Below, in pieces: positions 39,962 to 41,748 of a stretch of 41,748 nucleotides of DNA. A program made the translations under genes and the position numbers. The notes beneath the pieces were generated by a model, which ran no database searches, was not told the DNA's origin, and saw only the letters and a list, made by a program, of their open reading frames with translations. Position 1 is the stretch's first letter. Each line of letters begins with the position of its first letter. The DNA is from a virus. The stretch is taken from positions 1-41,748 of the IMG/VR virus record IMGVR_UViG_3300008012_000052; one strand, 5' to 3'.

Positions 39962-41146
39962 ATGGAATTTATAGAAGATTATCTACAACATATTTGTGAA
40001 AAAAAGCTAGATAGCTTTAACAGGGTTGATTCAATTTACTTTAGTATTTACAAACAAGTTACTAAAGGAATTGGATTGACAGATAGGCAATACAATCTTA
40101 TACACAAAAAAATAAGTGAATATTTTGACATTAGCGTAGATGTACAAACAAAAATACCTATGCGCAAAATTGATAGAAGCAAGTATATAAAGTTAGTTGA
40201 TACATCAGATGTCTATGGACACGATAATGTTTATGAAAGTTACAAATCTAAATGGACATGGATTAAAGTACGGTTTCCTTTTAGTAAAAAAGATATTTGT
40301 AAAATTGAAAAATTAAAATATGATGTTGGCATAAGTGAATACTATCATAGTAAAGGTTCTCACGAACACTATTTTAAATTGTCTTACATTAATGCATTTC
40401 ATGTTTGTAAATATTTTAAAAATACAGAATTTGATATTGCAGATGATATTTTATTATATGCAGATGAAACAAAAAAAGTATTAGAAAACAGAGACAATCA
40501 TGTTCCTATGCTTAGTGGAAATACAATAATTAATGTACATGATAACATTACTAATCTAACAAAAAATTTAACTTACATACAAAAAGTTGATCAACATATA
40601 AGATACGGTTATGAAATACAAAGAATTAAACCACGCTATCTTATAGAAAAAATTGCATATAGAAATAATCGTATTGTTCCTGTTGATCCAAATGAAAACA
40701 GCCTGTATGATATTGCAAAAGCAATAAATACTTTGCAAAGATTTCCTTTGCTTGTATTAATTGATACTGATTTACCAAATTCTAGTATGTATGAACAAAT
40801 AGTAGAATGGCACACTGCTTTTTCTAATTTTGTTGAAGTTAAACAACAAAGTGTTTTGTTTAGAGTAGAAACAAAAGATATTGAAAATAATTCATTAAAT
40901 GATTTTGTAAAAGATAAACAACTAAACAATTGGGTTGACGAAAACACAAAAGTAGTGTATATTAAAAAGAACAAATTACCTAAATTACTAATCGATAGTT
41001 TTAAACCAATTTGTGCTGTTAGTAAAACTGCTACAAGATGGGGTGGTAATTTAGGTGCGTATGTAGATCATAATTGTGATTGTGTTATTGTACATGAAAC
41101 AATCGATTATGGATTTTACAAAGGAAGATTTAGTGACAACCTGTAA
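39962..41146 (+). CDS. Hypothetical protein preceding uvsW, 394 aa
   Basis: I do not recognise this protein. It begins MEFIEDYLQHICEKKLDSFNRVDSIYFSIYKQVTKG and is rich in Lys, Asp and aromatic residues, with no signal peptide or membrane segment. The C-terminal half (DLPNSSMYEQIVEWHTAFSNFV, VVYIKKNKLPKLLIDSFKPICAVS, WGGNLGAYVDHNCDCVIVHETIDYG) has alternating strands and helices like a Rossmann-type or helicase C-terminal fold, but lacks clear motifs. It has a host-type promoter, no ribosome binding site, and overlaps the start of uvsW. It may be a replication or recombination accessory; this is inferred only from position. Confidence 0.78.
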   Translation: MEFIEDYLQHICEKKLDSFNRVDSIYFSIYKQVTKGIGLTDRQYNLIHKKISEYFDISVDVQTKIPMRKIDRSKYIKLVDTSDVYGHDNVYESYKSKWTWIKVRFPFSKKDICKIEKLKYDVGISEYYHSKGSHEHYFKLSYINAFHVCKYFKNTEFDIADDILLYADETKKVLENRDNHVPMLSGNTIINVHDNITNLTKNLTYIQKVDQHIRYGYEIQRIKPRYLIEKIAYRNNRIVPVDPNENSLYDIAKAINTLQRFPLLVLIDTDLPNSSMYEQIVEWHTAFSNFVEVKQQSVLFRVETKDIENNSLNDFVKDKQLNNWVDENTKVVYIKKNKLPKLLIDSFKPICAVSKTATRWGGNLGAYVDHNCDCVIVHETIDYGFYKGRFSDNL

Positions 41147-41748
41147 ACTTATTATCGAGGATGAAGTAAACATCAAACTAGAAGGATTAGATGTAGATGT
41201 ACGGAGAAAGTTATCAAATGCTCTCAAGTTCGATGTGCCATACGCACGATATATGCCGCAGTATAAACTTGGACGTTGGGACGGCAAAGTTGCTTTTTTT
41301 GGTATTGGGGGTACAGGCTATGTTAATCATCTTGACGTCATTGTGGATGTACTTGAAAAAAACAGAGTAAGCATTGTAGACATTGAAGACAATCGTCATC
41401 CTATTCAACTTGACTTTCCACAAGTAACTGAACGCTATTGGGCAGATCAAGGTGTATGTTGGCCTAAAGGACATCCGGCCGAAGGCGAAGAAATCATTCT
41501 GCGTGACTATCAAGTAGAAGCAATCAATAACTTTGCAAACAATCCACAGAGTCTACAACAGATTGCTACAGGTGCAGGCAAGACTATTACTACTGCTACA
41601 CTATCACATATGAGTGAAAAGTATGGACGCAGTTTGGTTATTGTCCCCAATAAGTCGCTAGTTGAGCAAACTGAAGAAGACTATATTAACTGCGGCTTAG
41701 ATGTAGGTGTATACTTTGGTGATAGAAAGATGTTAAACAAAACACATA
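41133..41748 (+). CDS. uvsW: UvsW RNA/DNA helicase (3' partial)
   Basis: The visible 205 residues run off the window end. The N-terminal domain (CKLIIEDEVNIKLEGLDVDVRRKLSNALKFDVPYARYMPQYKLGRWDGKVAFF) matches the T4 UvsW pattern FRYGNWDG. The superfamily 2 helicase core follows: motif Q-like LRDYQVEAI, motif I QIATGAGKT and motif Ia VIVPNKSLVEQ. UvsW unwinds R-loops and branched DNA and shifts T4 from origin- to recombination-dependent replication. I chose GTG 41133 because AAGGAAG lies 5 nt upstream and the N-terminus then aligns with T4; ATG 41109 is the alternative. The start overlaps the 394-aa gene by 14 nt. Confidence 0.9.
   Translation, partial: MTTCKLIIEDEVNIKLEGLDVDVRRKLSNALKFDVPYARYMPQYKLGRWDGKVAFFGIGGTGYVNHLDVIVDVLEKNRVSIVDIEDNRHPIQLDFPQVTERYWADQGVCWPKGHPAEGEEIILRDYQVEAINNFANNPQSLQQIATGAGKTITTATLSHMSEKYGRSLVIVPNKSLVEQTEEDYINCGLDVGVYFGDRKMLNKTH

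Noticed and set aside
1-41748. tRNA genes, integrase or attachment sites
   Set aside because: Coding density is near complete; the small gaps are accounted for by promoters and terminators, and no cloverleaf or recombinase motif was seen.

Overview
The window is a densely coded piece of a T4-like (contractile-tail) bacteriophage genome. It holds 37 protein genes and no gap above about 150 bases. The virion and recombination genes match the marine T4-like group (cyanophage and pelagiphage type) better than T4 itself: gp13, gp14, gp15, gp18, gp19, gp4, gp16, gp17, gp32, UvsX, UvsY and UvsW are all recognisable. The DNA is visibly A/T-rich. No photosystem gene, integrase, tRNA or CRISPR array is seen, so the host cannot be named from this window.

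Layout. (1) 1-6568: the 3' part of a very large fibre-type structural gene ending in an S74 self-cleaving chaperone. (2) 6601-10431: a compact operon behind a sigma70-like promoter, with a 59-aa fibre-tip-like protein, an unknown, a GT-A glycosyltransferase and an 877-aa protein built of repeated glycosyltransferase-like modules. (3) 10406-13714, minus strand: a Nudix hydrolase, gp15 and gp14, divergent from gp13 across a palindromic double late promoter. (4) 13756-28076: gp13, a small DUF3310-like gene on the minus strand, sheath, tube, a tube-like protein, gp4, an inserted sulfotransferase, gp16, a peptidoglycan-binding-domain protein, gp17 and a LysM-domain protein. (5) 28201-31006: gp32, UvsX, a small acidic protein and UvsY. 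(6) 31032-39944: a glycan-modification island (GSCFA hydrolase-like, two FkbM methyltransferases, a sugar epimerase, a short UDP-sugar dehydrogenase-like protein, a nucleotidyltransferase-cupin fusion and four glycosyltransferase-like genes) lying between uvsY and uvsW. (7) 39962-41748: an unknown 394-aa protein and the 5' part of uvsW.

Regulation can be read from the sequence. Most virion genes and the glycan island follow an octamer, GATAAATA or TATAAATA, matching the T4 late promoter. A few other genes (the GT operon, the DUF3310-like gene, gp32, the 394-aa gene) follow TTGACA/TTGACT-17 nt-TATTAT-type boxes that host sigma70 polymerase could read. Terminator hairpins are followed almost immediately by promoters. 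In several genes the promoter octamer ends only 4-5 nt before the ATG, which predicts leaderless mRNAs. In others it overlaps the previous gene's Asp-Lys-stop codons.

Taken together, the late promoters at the head of the glycan island, the glycosyltransferases beside the fibre gene and the sulfotransferase among head genes suggest that the phage makes or modifies a glycan late in infection. It could decorate the virion or alter the host surface. That is inference from context, and it is the least described part of the window.
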